A DNA stretch of 64,000 nt from Pseudomonas syringae KCTC 12500 (GTDB lineage Bacteria > Pseudomonadota > Gammaproteobacteria > Pseudomonadales > Pseudomonadaceae), in contig NZ_AYTM02000002.1 of NCBI RefSeq assembly GCF_000507185.2, positions 3,321,501-3,385,500 of the forward strand. The letters run 5' to 3'. Both the position numbers and the translations under genes were made by a program. The notes beneath the pieces were generated by a model, which was given only the letters and a program-made list of their open reading frames with translations, searched no databases and was not told the origin of the DNA. Shown here piece after piece: positions 39,169 to 48,609 of the stretch. Each line of letters opens with the position of its first letter. The first letter of the stretch is position 1.

Positions 39169-40123
39169 ATGGCCGACGGTGCCAGTGAGCGACGACTGAC
39201 CGCGCTGGAGTTTCAGGAGCTGGCCGCAGTGCCGGCAGCGGTCGAGTGGTTCGCTAATATCCGCAACCCACGCACGCGCCGTGCATACCAAGCCGATCTG
39301 CGCGACTTCTGCAGCTTTGTCGGCCTGGCCGGTGCCGAAGAGTTTCGCGCCGTGAACCGGGCTCACGTTTTAGCCTGGCGCGCCCAGCTCGAGCGGCGCG
39401 CTCTGTCGGGAGCCACGATCCGGCGCAAACTGGCGCAAACTGGCGGCGCTGGCCAGCCTCTTCGATTACCTGCTGAACAACAACGCGCTGGCCGGGGGCA
39501 ACCCGGTGCATGGGGTCGCACGTCCAAAGGTGGAAACCAAGGAGGGCAAGACACCTGCCCTGGGCGACGACCAGGCCAAGCGGCTGCTCGATGCACCAGA
39601 CGCCGAATCGCTCCTGGGCGTGCGCGACCGGGCCATTCTGGCGGTGCTGCTATACCAACGATTGAGGCGCGAGGAATTGAGTCTGCTGCAGACCGGCGAC
39701 CTGCAGGAGCGCCGTGGTGTGAAGCACCTACGGATCCAAGGCAAGGGCGGGAAGATCCGCTACCTGCCACTGCACGCAGTCGCGGCTGAACGGATCTACG
39801 TATACCTGGTGCGCGATGGTGATCGAGCGCTTACGCCTGGCGCGCTGTTCCGCTCACAGCGTGGAAAAACGTCGGGTACCGGGATTACAGGGAAAGGGGT
39901 TTATGGCGTGGTAATAAAGTGGGCCAGTGCTGCGCAAACCCGCGTCGACGGGCTTGGGGTCCATGGCCTGCGCGCAACTGCGGCGACCAATGCGCTCGAG
40001 CATGACGCGGACATCGCCAAGGTGCAGATCTGGCTGGGGGACGCGAACATCAGCACGATGCGTTTGTACGATCGGCGCGGTCAGCGACCGGAGGATTCAC
40101 CGACTTTCAAAGTGAAGTACTGA
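39169..40123 (+). pseudogene. Tyrosine recombinase, diverged copy D, frameshifted by a 10-bp duplication
   Basis: From MADGASERRLTALEFQEL it follows copies A/B at roughly 65-70 percent by eye. At about 39421-39443 the phrase CGCAAACTGG is duplicated in tandem, shifting the frame after RRKLA; the remainder continues in the third frame through [51 protein letters not shown] and [14 protein letters not shown]. The conserved His of LGHANIS is Asp here (LGDANIS). Removing 10 bp restores a full-length gene. No Cys-rich convergent ORF follows it. Confidence 0.85.
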
Positions 40124-40238
40124 GACGAGCGCTGGTGAAGGTTCGGTTACTGATCGCCTACATAAACTCAGGCGAGCCCAACCCATCCAGCCTCAGAGAG
40201 GCGCTAAGTGTGCGTGGGCGGACTTTCGGCCTTACCTC

Positions 40239-40568
40239 TTAATCGGCTGGTTGGGCCTGAGCTGTTTTCGCTATCGTGGCCTTATCGCCAGGCGTCACTT
40301 GAGTGTGTTTCGCAGCCATAGCCTCGACGAAGGCCAGCATGAACAAAAAAGCCCCACAGCTAGCAGAGATGACCCCGAAGATTACCGCCACGACATTGCC
40401 CTGCATCCCTCCCACAACAGTTAGCAGCGACATGGCGACCATCGAGCCAAACCAAAAGGCGGTCGTAACGTATCTTGTCTCTATCCAATTCATTTTCAAC
40501 GTCAATCCCATCAACCTGCTACTGCACCAGCAGCATGGTAGTAGTTGAAGGCCAAGGCGATATGTCAT
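40239..40568 (-). CDS. Small membrane protein downstream of pilM
   Basis: 109 residues with two hydrophobic helices (VTTAFWFGSMVAMSLLTVVGG and VAVIFGVISASCGAFLFMLAF) and a polar C-terminus. Not recognised. The ATG at 40568 is preceded by GAGGAAAGG formed right at the pilM stop, so it is probably the last gene of the pilus operon; an internal ATG at 40493 (MNWIETRY) would give a shorter two-helix form. A pilus-assembly accessory role is possible but only by context. Confidence 0.55.
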   Translation of the reverse strand: MTYRLGLQLLPCCWCSSRLMGLTLKMNWIETRYVTTAFWFGSMVAMSLLTVVGGMQGNVVAVIFGVISASCGAFLFMLAFVEAMAAKHTQVTPGDKATIAKTAQAQPAD

Positions 40569-40575
40569 CCTTTCC

Positions 40576-41016
40576 TCATTGGTAGGCGACAGCCGCTCCA
40601 GTTGGAACTGCCGCGGGCAGCGTGATTCCCACATACCCTGAGCCTGGTGTGAGCAGGCTACCGGAGGATGCAGTGCCGATGGCCAGCGATCCACCAGTCA
40701 AATTGATCATCTCTGAAACAAGACCGGGAGGAGGGGATCCGACGAACGCGTAACTTCGTCCAGCATCGATCACACCCTCCACCCCAGGGTAACGCGCGTA
40801 CCAGGTGGGCAGTGCCAACTGGTTATCGGCCACCGTTCCTGATGCAGCTTTGTGAGCGTAGGCATACTCGGCCAAGGCATTTCTGTAGACGAGGACGTTA
40901 TGAGCAATCAAGGAGATTTCTACGCTCTGGGAGCTCTGTTCTGCCTGGTGTGACTTCTCATAAACCATTCCGAGCACTGCTGTAATCACCACCATCGCAA
41001 GCCAGTAAATGTTCAC
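40576..41016 (-). CDS. pilM: Conjugative type IVb pilus protein PilM
   Basis: 146 residues with one N-terminal membrane helix (YWLAMVVITAVLGMVY) and a small periplasmic domain (ISLIAHNVLVYRNALAEYAYAH, then PTWYARYPGVEGVID). This is the R64/PAPI-1-type PilM, unrelated to the actin-like PilM of type IVa pili. Position after pilV matches the PAPI-1 order. Probably helps assemble the thin pilus at the inner membrane. Confidence 0.8.
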   Translation of the reverse strand: MNIYWLAMVVITAVLGMVYEKSHQAEQSSQSVEISLIAHNVLVYRNALAEYAYAHKAASGTVADNQLALPTWYARYPGVEGVIDAGRSYAFVGSPPPGLVSEMINLTGGSLAIGTASSGSLLTPGSGYVGITLPAAVPTGAAVAYQ

Positions 41017-41047
41017 TATGCGTCCTCAATGACTGCTATGAGCCTGG

Positions 41048-42454
41048 TCAGAACTGGCAACAGAAAATGGTGGCGTAATCGTTCTGGCCGACCACCACTC
41101 CAGGGGTGCTGCTAAACCGTTGTCCGGAGCCAGTCGTGTCCCATCCAACTTTCGTGTAACCGACAGGGCAGGCGTAGGTGGTCACGTCGTTTGCGTCGAA
41201 GCCGGGGATAGTTTTTGCCGTGCAGGTAGGAGCACTGGAACCGTTCACCACCCAGACCTGATTATCACAAGAAAGCGATCGGCCTGTACTGGTTCGACCA
41301 ACCATGCCGTTTGCAGCACAGGCTGTGCCGGCAGTCGCCACTCCATTGAGCTGCAGGTATTCGCCGACGGTCGCGCGTCCTTCCGAAGTCACTGTCCCAC
41401 CACGAATGTTCCCGGCTGTGTAGAGGTTCTTGTCGCCGTAGACCCGGACCCAGTCCGAGTCACTCATGTACCAGCCACCGCCCCATTTTTCGCTGTACCA
41501 GCCGGTGTCGCCCTGAGTGCGGAACCAACCGCCTGTGACAGTCTCTCCTGATATGCGGGCAGCCGCGCCCGTGAGGTTGGCCGAGGCATTCACCGACTGC
41601 GCGTATACATCACCTGCAGCGACGACGTTGCTCTGGGCTGTGACGTTCCCCGACGCACTCACATTCCCCTGGGCTGTGACAGATCCCGAGGCACTCACAT
41701 TGCCAACGGAGTTCACTGACCCAGCAGTGTCGACATTCCCTCCAACCGTCACTGTTCCAGAGGCGTTCAATGCAGCCACATCATTGACATTGTTTCCTCC
41801 CATACTGAGCGCCGTGTTCATGCGATTGAGTTCAGGCTTTCCTGGGATGGCATTGCGGTACAGGTAGTCGTTGGAGAGCGTGCCATCCTGGAGAAACAAG
41901 GCACTCGCAGTGTGGCCAACGCCTGGGTTGATCCCATAGTTGCTCAGCGCAAGTTGCCAGCCGCCTCGTACTCCTTGGACAACGCCGGTGTTGTTAAACG
42001 GGATGAAGCCACCCGGCGCGCCCATATTTTCCGCAATCGTCCGGGTACCGATTTCATCGATAGCCTGTCCACCGGTAGTGATCACGATGGATTCGAGCTG
42101 GTTGACGTTGACCCTTCGAGCAAGCACCACGAAGCTCTGACCGAATGCATTGGTGTCACTGAAGCTGGCTGGCAGATAGTTGGTGTTGCGTAGCATCTGA
42201 GGGGTAATCGTCGCAGGCGTGGTTGTGCCCGCCGATCCATAGACCGTTGCGAAATTGTCCTTCAGGTATTTAGAAGCGGCCTCTGCGATCTGCTGCTGTT
42301 GCTGAGCTGCGATTTGATAGTTCTGCGCATCCATCCTGTCGGCCATCAGCGAGACGCCTATGGCCGACGCAATGGCGAAAATGATCAGGCCGAAGAGCAG
42401 CTCGATCACCACAAAACCATTCTTTCTGGTCTGGCCATGCTTGAGAACATTCAT
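41048..42454 (-). CDS. pilV: Minor pilin / tip adhesin PilV
   Basis: 468 residues. Prepilin leader ends at G13 with FVVIELLFGLIIFAIASAIGV (Glu at +5), so it is processed by a prepilin peptidase (none encoded here). Residues about 225-310 consist of degenerate 6-residue repeats (V-x-A-x-G-N type: GNVSASGSVTAQGNVSASGN), a beta-solenoid-like stalk. The C-terminus has several Cys (DANDVTTYACPVGYTKVGW, IFCCQF) and probably binds recipient cell LPS. In R64 the C-terminus is switched by a shufflon; here pilM follows directly and no shufflon segments are seen. Confidence 0.88.
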   Translation of the reverse strand: MNVLKHGQTRKNGFVVIELLFGLIIFAIASAIGVSLMADRMDAQNYQIAAQQQQQIAEAASKYLKDNFATVYGSAGTTTPATITPQMLRNTNYLPASFSDTNAFGQSFVVLARRVNVNQLESIVITTGGQAIDEIGTRTIAENMGAPGGFIPFNNTGVVQGVRGGWQLALSNYGINPGVGHTASALFLQDGTLSNDYLYRNAIPGKPELNRMNTALSMGGNNVNDVAALNASGTVTVGGNVDTAGSVNSVGNVSASGSVTAQGNVSASGNVTAQSNVVAAGDVYAQSVNASANLTGAAARISGETVTGGWFRTQGDTGWYSEKWGGGWYMSDSDWVRVYGDKNLYTAGNIRGGTVTSEGRATVGEYLQLNGVATAGTACAANGMVGRTSTGRSLSCDNQVWVVNGSSAPTCTAKTIPGFDANDVTTYACPVGYTKVGWDTTGSGQRFSSTPGVVVGQNDYATIFCCQF

Positions 42455-43383
42455 CCCCAGAGGCTCCTGTTCGATTGTTGATCCACATCCTGGCTAAGCA
42501 TCGCGATCTGATTCGAACGGATCTTCTCGCGAATACCAGGGCCGTCAGGTCCAGTCAGTGAAAGGCTCTGGATCTTCAGATGTCGCATTTCGCCTTCACC
42601 TTCGAGGGCAAGCGCAGCTACTGCTACCAAACCCTGTGACAGAATTGATCGGACGTTGCTGATGGCCGGCTCCGCAAGAGTCGCTACTCGCTCGATCGCC
42701 TGCGGTACTGTTCCCGCGTGAACTGTGGTGATGATGAACAGGCCATTGATTGCCGCTCGCACTGCCTGAACTGCCGTGGGGGTGTCTCTGATCTCACCGA
42801 TAAGCATCATGTCCGCGCCAGAGCGGAGGCCTCTCATCAAAGCCTCCTCATACCCGCCATTGCGTCTCGAAACCTGCATCTGGATGCAACGACCAGGTCC
42901 GTGACGACCGTTCAAATCTGTCTCAGCTGGATCCTCTGCAGCCAACGCGATCCCACCGCACGCATTTAGCCTGGCGATGATCAGCGAAGCTGCGCTTGAC
43001 GTCTTACCGGTGCAAATCTCGCCGCAAAAAATCACCAGGCCGCGCACCTGCTTCGTAAGCAGCGATTCGACAAGGTCTTCAGGAAAACCCAATTGGTCGA
43101 ACTGCCGGACCTGCGCATTTGATCTGCGCAGTACGAACACTTCCTGGCCGAAGGCATCGGGTATCTGAGTGACGCGAAGCACCGTTCCTTCTTTGATCAA
43201 CGAGAACTCAGGATCCTGATGCACTTCAAAATGCTTTGCGCATTCCTCCCGTAATAGCAGGGCGCTTTCTCTCCAGCTTTCCGGAGCCTCGACACGTCCG
43301 CTCTGGCCATCCAGGCCTTTTACGTCCGTAAAATCCGGCCCCAAGTAGAGGTCACTAAAAGGCGTGTCGATAATTGGGTTCAT
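42451..43383 (-). CDS. pilT: Pilus retraction-type ATPase PilT
   Basis: About 310 residues of the GspE/PilT AAA-like secretion ATPases. Walker A GEICTGKT (121-128), Asp-box region LAAEDPAE, Walker B DMMLIGEIRD and His box TTVHAGT are present. Start at 43383 (MNPIIDTPFS) is 2 nt after the pilS stop; a frame from 43401 would overlap pilS. In PAPI-1-type pili this is PilT2, required for conjugation. Shorter N-terminal region than PilQ. Confidence 0.85.
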   Translation of the reverse strand: MNPIIDTPFSDLYLGPDFTDVKGLDGQSGRVEAPESWRESALLLREECAKHFEVHQDPEFSLIKEGTVLRVTQIPDAFGQEVFVLRRSNAQVRQFDQLGFPEDLVESLLTKQVRGLVIFCGEICTGKTSSAASLIIARLNACGGIALAAEDPAETDLNGRHGPGRCIQMQVSRRNGGYEEALMRGLRSGADMMLIGEIRDTPTAVQAVRAAINGLFIITTVHAGTVPQAIERVATLAEPAISNVRSILSQGLVAVAALALEGEGEMRHLKIQSLSLTGPDGPGIREKIRSNQIAMLSQDVDQQSNRSLWG

Positions 43384-43385
43384 GC

Positions 43386-43910
43386 TCAGTAGGCCGTCCA
43401 AGCCAACGTGTTGCTATCAGTAGAGCAGCCACTGGTGGCAGCAGCTGAACTCACCTCGCCGTTCACAGCTGTGCCGCCATTGATAGAGGTGGTGACCTTC
43501 TGCCCGCGTCCAATCTTCGTGGCCAGTGTCACACAGGCATCTTGGGGCAAACCGGCCTCGGTCACGGTGAATGTCATCCCGTTGGCAACCACAGTGACCT
43601 GGCCACTCCAGGCGTTGTAGAGCTTGCCGCTGGAGAACGACATATTGGGCAGGCCACGTATCGAGCTGAGCTGGGCGATCAGATCGGTCCCTGACGCTCC
43701 GTAACCGGTACTGCCTTTGAGCTTGCGAGTGTTCGCGATCAATTGACCGACGTTACCCTGTTCGTTGTTGACGTCCGAACTGCCCATCGCGCCCCAACCG
43801 TTGTAAAGGGCGTAGCCCATCCCGATCAGGATAACGATGAGAACGAAGAGCAATTCAATCGAGATATAACCGATCTGGTTCGCCCGAGCGGAGTGAGTGG
43901 TGTTTTGCAT
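43386..43910 (-). CDS. pilS: Major type IVb prepilin PilS
   Basis: 174 residues. 14-residue leader MQNTTHSARANQIG, then YISIELLFVLIVILIGMGYALYNGW with Glu at +5, the assembly helix. The globular domain has two Cys near the C-terminus (QDACVTLATK and SGCSTDSN) for the D-region disulphide. Main subunit of the conjugative pilus. Confidence 0.9.
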   Translation of the reverse strand: MQNTTHSARANQIGYISIELLFVLIVILIGMGYALYNGWGAMGSSDVNNEQGNVGQLIANTRKLKGSTGYGASGTDLIAQLSSIRGLPNMSFSSGKLYNAWSGQVTVVANGMTFTVTEAGLPQDACVTLATKIGRGQKVTTSINGGTAVNGEVSSAAATSGCSTDSNTLAWTAY

Positions 43911-43948
43911 GTGTGTGGTCCTGGGTATGTGGGTAACGGGTGTAGTGC

Positions 43949-45040
43949 TCAGTGCGTCATGCCTTGTGTGGCATTGCCGGTCATGCTGTAGGCCCCGACC
44001 ATGACCAGAATCATCAACAGGCCGATCAGAACCATGGATACGAGGGACAGTGTCTTTGCGTAACGCTCGACCTGTTTCAGTGATATCTCCAACCAGCGAA
44101 GGCTGTAGCGGTGCACTGCAGCCGAGAAGCTCTGCGTGGTGGAGAGAACAATCAGAAATTGAATCGCCTCGTGGTCTGGGAATTCATGCCCGGAAAGATC
44201 TAAAGCCTCCCCAAAGTTTTTACCCATCCGAACCCCGTAGTGGGCGGCTTCCAGGCGTTCACGCAGCCACGGATTTGCCCCGCGCTTTAACGTGTCCAAC
44301 GCTCCGAGCGGATCGATGTTTGCTCGCAGCATGACCGCGATATTGAGGAGGAACGTTGAGCCGTGGAGCGCTTTGTAGATTGACCAGGGAGGCAAGATCT
44401 CCAGCCGTGTCCGCCAAGGGCCACGGAAGTAAGGCAGAGTGACGACACTGGTGACAACCAGGACTACCACAAGGCACAAAGTCAGAAGTCCCCAGTTGGT
44501 CACAAAGGTGGCGATCATGTGCAGAACCATGGGTGCGCCGGACCAGGCTTCTGGGTTGGATGAGCGGCTCATGGCCGGCACCACCCGGGTGGCGATTACG
44601 TTCAGCAAGTAGGCCATCAGGCTCCAGACAAAAACCGGGTACGAGGCCGTGGAGACCACCAGCTTCATCACTTTTTGCCGAGCCTCGATGATCCGCACGC
44701 AGTCGCTGAATGCCTGGATCAAATTCCCTGACTTCTCGCCGGCGTTGATAACGGCGTGCTCCTGATAAGGCACCCAGTTAAGGCAGGCCTGGGCCAGCGT
44801 CTTGCCGCCGTCCACAGCTTTGCCTATGCCATAGCTGGCAAGCGCGATCGGATGTCGAGCACGTCGGCCTCCATCACTGTAGATCGATCCAATTCGATCA
44901 AGAGCCAGGTCGAGCGGCACCCCGTTCTCGAGCAGAGCGGTCATGCTCTCGTAAAGCCGGATCCGCTCATTGCCTCCAAACTGGTTCCTGTAAAAGCCAT
45001 CTACAAGCCCAGACCAGGCGTCCATCACCTTACTGAGCAT
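43949..45040 (-). CDS. pilR: Inner-membrane pilus platform protein PilR (GspF/PilC family)
   Basis: About 363 residues from MLSKVMDAWSGLVDGFYRNQ. Two GspF domains: first with LYESMTALLENGVPLDLAL and INAGEKSGNLIQAF, second with LLNIAVMLRANIDPLGALDTL; three to four membrane helices, the last near the C-terminus (LVSMVLIGLLMILVMVGAY). Anchors the assembly ATPase. Start overlaps the pilQ end by about 11 nt. Confidence 0.9.
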   Translation of the reverse strand: MLSKVMDAWSGLVDGFYRNQFGGNERIRLYESMTALLENGVPLDLALDRIGSIYSDGGRRARHPIALASYGIGKAVDGGKTLAQACLNWVPYQEHAVINAGEKSGNLIQAFSDCVRIIEARQKVMKLVVSTASYPVFVWSLMAYLLNVIATRVVPAMSRSSNPEAWSGAPMVLHMIATFVTNWGLLTLCLVVVLVVTSVVTLPYFRGPWRTRLEILPPWSIYKALHGSTFLLNIAVMLRANIDPLGALDTLKRGANPWLRERLEAAHYGVRMGKNFGEALDLSGHEFPDHEAIQFLIVLSTTQSFSAAVHRYSLRWLEISLKQVERYAKTLSLVSMVLIGLLMILVMVGAYSMTGNATQGMTH

Positions 45041-46661
45041 GGACTTCTGCCTCAGGCGCTTCGGCATCCAGCATGTAGCTGTCAAAATCCAATGGACCGA
45101 CTACGGCCTCTGCCATGCGCGGGTCAATCAGCCCTGTATTTATCTTGATGAGCGTGTGGGCAACCTTCGTGATACCACCCATGTGCTTGACCCAATACTG
45201 GCGCGCAGCGCTTGGGCCATTCTTTCGGATCTCCTCCATGAACCGGTGGGTCGGGAGAAGAATCTCGGCGACAGCGGCCCTTCCGTTCACCCCGTCACGG
45301 CATAGAGAGCAACCCGGCCCAGCCAGATAGACCTGATCCAGCACGGTCATCTTTTCGAGCCGCTCGACCAGCTGCGGATCCAAGGTACTGATCTGGCTGC
45401 GCGCAGGCACGCGACACTTCTTGCACAGCGTTGGCAGCAGTGACTGGTTGATAAGGCCGACAATGAGTGTTGGGTCGGTGACCAGGCTTGTATCAGCCCC
45501 CATGTCGATCAGGCGAGGAATTGCTGCTACAGCGTTGTTGGTGTGCAGAGTCGATAAAACCAGGTGGCCGGTCATCCCCCCTCGCAGTGCCCCCTGAGCT
45601 GATTCAAGGTCTCGAATCTCCCCATACATCAGTATGTCGGGGTCGAGTCGCACGGAGTTTGTAATGGATTCTCCCCATGACTCATTGCTGCCAAGAGGGG
45701 ACTGATTTGCACGCATCGGATATTCGGGCGGGTCCTCAACGGTCAGGATATGTTTTGTGCCTTTGCACTCTTCAGCCAGAAGGTTGATCTGCACCTGGAG
45801 CGACTTCGATTTCCCTGATCCAGTCGGACCGGTCAATATGATCACGCCGTAAGGAAGACTTCTCAGCCGCTTGAACAGCAAATTCTGTTCTGGCAGAAAT
45901 CCCAGATCGTCGACGGACTGTTTCTCCTGATCGTCATAAATCAGTCGCAGCACCATCAAAGGCCCTTCGACGAGAGGGCGGGTTGCTACACGGGCCCCTG
46001 ACAGTCCCAATTGATCGAGGAAGGTGCGAGCCATGCGCGCATCTTGTTTCAGTTCCGGTTGATAGTAGCCCTCAGATTTGACGTCACACATTGAGTTGAA
46101 AAGTGAAGAACAGAGCTCGTTTCCTACGGCGCTCTGGATCTGCCCGTACTCCCGCAAGAGACCGTCCTCGCGAAACTTGATGTAGGTGATTTCGTGGCCA
46201 ACGATGAAGTGAACGTCGGAAGCACGTCGTGCATGGGCCGCGCCGATGATACGAATCACCTCTTGTTGACGCTGGGTACTGTCTATAGATCCGGCGAAAG
46301 CTTTACCCGCATTCTGATACAGAGACTTGATGTCGCTGAGCGTGCTGCTGATGGTCTGAAACGGCACGCCGGCTCGGTCCAGGCGGTCCATAAATGCCAT
46401 CACATAAGGGTCGTGCATGTGCTGAGACGACACGAGCAATTCTGCTTCTTCAGCCTCTGGGGCAGGTGCTAACAAGGCAACGAGCTGACGCAACTCGCTG
46501 GTGATGTCCCCCCACCGATTTCCCTCCGCAGTCAGGACGGTTCCGACCACGTCAGATTGCATGGCAATGGTGATCGGTTGCACGACTGCGGTCGGCCGGG
46601 CGACCTGGCGTGCCAACGGATCAGCCTCAATGTCTGGCTCAATTCGTACCGCGCCGCTCAT
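45030..46661 (-). CDS. pilQ: Pilus assembly ATPase PilQ (GspE/PilB family)
   Basis: 543 residues. Walker A GPTGSGKS (278-285), Asp box TVEDPPEYPM, Walker B DPDILMYGEIRD and His box STLHTNNA, then a zinc tetracysteine (LCKKC and CSLC) typical of assembly ATPases. It powers pilin polymerisation. ATGA overlap with pilP. The name follows the R64/PAPI-1 convention and is not the secretin PilQ of type IVa pili. Confidence 0.92.
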   Translation of the reverse strand: MSGAVRIEPDIEADPLARQVARPTAVVQPITIAMQSDVVGTVLTAEGNRWGDITSELRQLVALLAPAPEAEEAELLVSSQHMHDPYVMAFMDRLDRAGVPFQTISSTLSDIKSLYQNAGKAFAGSIDSTQRQQEVIRIIGAAHARRASDVHFIVGHEITYIKFREDGLLREYGQIQSAVGNELCSSLFNSMCDVKSEGYYQPELKQDARMARTFLDQLGLSGARVATRPLVEGPLMVLRLIYDDQEKQSVDDLGFLPEQNLLFKRLRSLPYGVIILTGPTGSGKSKSLQVQINLLAEECKGTKHILTVEDPPEYPMRANQSPLGSNESWGESITNSVRLDPDILMYGEIRDLESAQGALRGGMTGHLVLSTLHTNNAVAAIPRLIDMGADTSLVTDPTLIVGLINQSLLPTLCKKCRVPARSQISTLDPQLVERLEKMTVLDQVYLAGPGCSLCRDGVNGRAAVAEILLPTHRFMEEIRKNGPSAARQYWVKHMGGITKVAHTLIKINTGLIDPRMAEAVVGPLDFDSYMLDAEAPEAEVHAQ

Positions 46662-47260
46662 CGCTGAAACTCCTGCGACACGCTGGACAGCGGACTCATA
46701 GCCGAGGGCTGCCCCGGAGCTACAGGCTTGAGTGTCTGCAGTGACATTTGGGGCGCGTCAACCGAGCCACTTGGTGCCCGGGTCGAGAAACCTAATGGAT
46801 ATCGGCGTCCGTCATGGCCCAGTACCACGCTGTCGAGTGACACGCTGATTACCTTGAATCCTCCTGGCAGCTCAGCATTACCAACAGATGCATCGACCTC
46901 GAAACCACTTCCGTACAGTAACGTTGCATACAGAGCGTTATTCATCCTGAACACGGTCTTGACCACCGGCAACTGCGGTGTGCTGTTGCTGGCCGGGGCG
47001 GGCGTCGTGTAAGCGTTCTGCGTAGTCTGAACCGGCACAGACGTGATTGTTTTGGCTCCGTTTACGATGTCTTCCTTGGCACGAGCCCGCGCCGCCTGTG
47101 CTGTGAAGAGCAGGGTTTCACTCTGCACCTGGGACAACTCACCAATGTTGATCCGGCTCAGGTCGGTGGGAGATGGGTCGGCAGCGACGGCCATGTTGCC
47201 GGCAGCCACGCAGGACAATAGAAACGTCAGCAGAATGGAGGCGCGAGGGTTAATGCACAT
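46658..47260 (-). CDS. pilP: Type IVb pilus protein PilP
   Basis: About 200 residues with Sec signal (ASILLTFLLSCVAAGNMAVAAD), then INIGELSQVQSETLLFTAQAARARAKEDI, the helical start of conjugative PilP, and a C-terminal domain with YGSGFEVDASVGNAELPGGFKV and GHDGRRYPLGFSTRAP, a PilP/GspC-like fold. Periplasmic. ATG at 47260 with AGGTGA is preferred over the GTG at 47269. Confidence 0.82.
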   Translation of the reverse strand: MCINPRASILLTFLLSCVAAGNMAVAADPSPTDLSRINIGELSQVQSETLLFTAQAARARAKEDIVNGAKTITSVPVQTTQNAYTTPAPASNSTPQLPVVKTVFRMNNALYATLLYGSGFEVDASVGNAELPGGFKVISVSLDSVVLGHDGRRYPLGFSTRAPSGSVDAPQMSLQTLKPVAPGQPSAMSPLSSVSQEFQR

Positions 47261-48608
47261 AGAGGTCACCTATGACGTTCCAGGTTAATTTGCCGTCTTG
47301 AAAGTCGGTTTTGATTTCACGCAGGCGCATGCCCGTGCTTTCCACGCCTTGAAGAACAGTCGCTGGCGGTAACGGGCTCGTGTAGCGGATCTCGAAGTGT
47401 CGATAATCCGGAGGCGGTGGTGGTGGAGGGGCTGGCTGGCCAGGCAAAGCTGGTGGCTGGACAACCGTCACAGGTACTTCCGTGATCTTGGGCTGGACGT
47501 TCTGGGCTTGCAGCCATGAAGTGATGCTGTCCAAGGCCTGCGTTGCCGGGTTCAGGACGTCATCACCCGCCAGCGGCAGCTCGAAGGTGAGCTTCACCGC
47601 GGCCATGTTGCCTTCGTCGTAGAACGCGGGCGTATCAGCAAAGTAGCCCGCCGTAGCGGCGCTGAAAGCGAGCGTGGTGCTGTTGCCGGTCCGGTTGTAG
47701 TTGGCCGACATCAGCGTTCCGTCGCATTTAGCTGAGACGAATAGCCATCCTTCGATTGCAGGTGGTAACTGGTCAATTGCGCCGTTACAGCCTCTAAGAA
47801 ATACTGGGACAGAAGGCTGTTTTACCCACGGATGTACAAGCGCCTCGATCACAACTGGGGAGTTTGTTCGCTGGTTCAGGGCATCCAATTCGGCTTGCCT
47901 TGCAGCTTCTGCCGCTTGCTGCGCCTGACGAGCAAGTTGCAGCTTATGTTCATTCCACTGGTGCCACCCAATCAGGCCGGCCACGATCAAGGCACCAATC
48001 AACCCGGCTTTCAGCAGCTCCTGTCTGGACAGGCCGAATGCCAGCGGTGTCAGTTTGTATTCGCGCTTGAGATTTGATGGCTGCAACAATGCTTCAGGGT
48101 CGAATTGTTCGCCACCGCGACCAAACTCCGGCGGGAGAAAAATCTTGTCGAAGCTCATCGAGCGGCTCAGTTGCTGAGCCACCTTCTTTTTTATTTCCTC
48201 ACTGCTGCCTACCAGGTCTGCACCGGGTATGACCGCACCTCGGTACACTGCGACCAAGGCGTATCTATCCTCGGCGTCCTCGATCTTCCAGGCAGCCAGC
48301 CACGATGCGCCCAGCTGCCCGGCGAGTGCAGCTGCAAGGGAATACATACCTTTGACTGCACCGTCATTCTGCGAAACAAATCCAGCCTGAATCACCGACT
48401 CGGTATGCCTGATGGCCACGATGTCCATTTGCTGGGTGCGACCAAACTGGCGTGCTTCCTTCATGTAGCCGGTAAGGCTAACCAACGGGTGCCACAGCAG
48501 GCCTGTAACGAAAGATCGTCCGTGATAAGTCAGAATCTGAACTTTGCCATCGCTGGGCGTTGGGGGGCGAGTAGCGCGCTTTCGTATCAGAGAGAACAGG
48601 TTCGCCAT
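47250..48608 (-). CDS. pilO: Type IVb pilus protein PilO
   Basis: 452 residues, PilO2/PilO-Tcp family: cytoplasmic N-terminal domain (residues 1-195), one membrane helix (LIGALIVAGLIGWHQW, about 207-222), coiled coil rich in Ala/Gln (LARQAQQAAEAARQAELDAL) and a periplasmic domain. The proline-rich PGQPAPPPPPPPDYRHF precedes the last beta domain. Bridges inner-membrane platform and secretin. Confidence 0.85.
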   Translation of the reverse strand: MANLFSLIRKRATRPPTPSDGKVQILTYHGRSFVTGLLWHPLVSLTGYMKEARQFGRTQQMDIVAIRHTESVIQAGFVSQNDGAVKGMYSLAAALAGQLGASWLAAWKIEDAEDRYALVAVYRGAVIPGADLVGSSEEIKKKVAQQLSRSMSFDKIFLPPEFGRGGEQFDPEALLQPSNLKREYKLTPLAFGLSRQELLKAGLIGALIVAGLIGWHQWNEHKLQLARQAQQAAEAARQAELDALNQRTNSPVVIEALVHPWVKQPSVPVFLRGCNGAIDQLPPAIEGWLFVSAKCDGTLMSANYNRTGNSTTLAFSAATAGYFADTPAFYDEGNMAAVKLTFELPLAGDDVLNPATQALDSITSWLQAQNVQPKITEVPVTVVQPPALPGQPAPPPPPPPDYRHFEIRYTSPLPPATVLQGVESTGMRLREIKTDFQDGKLTWNVIGDLYVH

Positions 48609-48609
48609 G

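Noticed and set aside
39169..40123. Recombinase D as an Rci-type shufflon recombinase for pilV
   Set aside because: It is XerC/D-like, clearly a sibling of copies A and B, shorter than Rci and frameshifted.
40500..41200. Shufflon segments downstream of pilV
   Set aside because: No repeated inverted 19-bp recombination sites and no alternative C-terminal cassettes are seen; pilM follows directly.
45039..45330. Plus-strand ORFs opposite the pil operon (several, such as this one)
   Set aside because: They are antisense shadows of well-supported pil genes with no independent start signals or family similarity.
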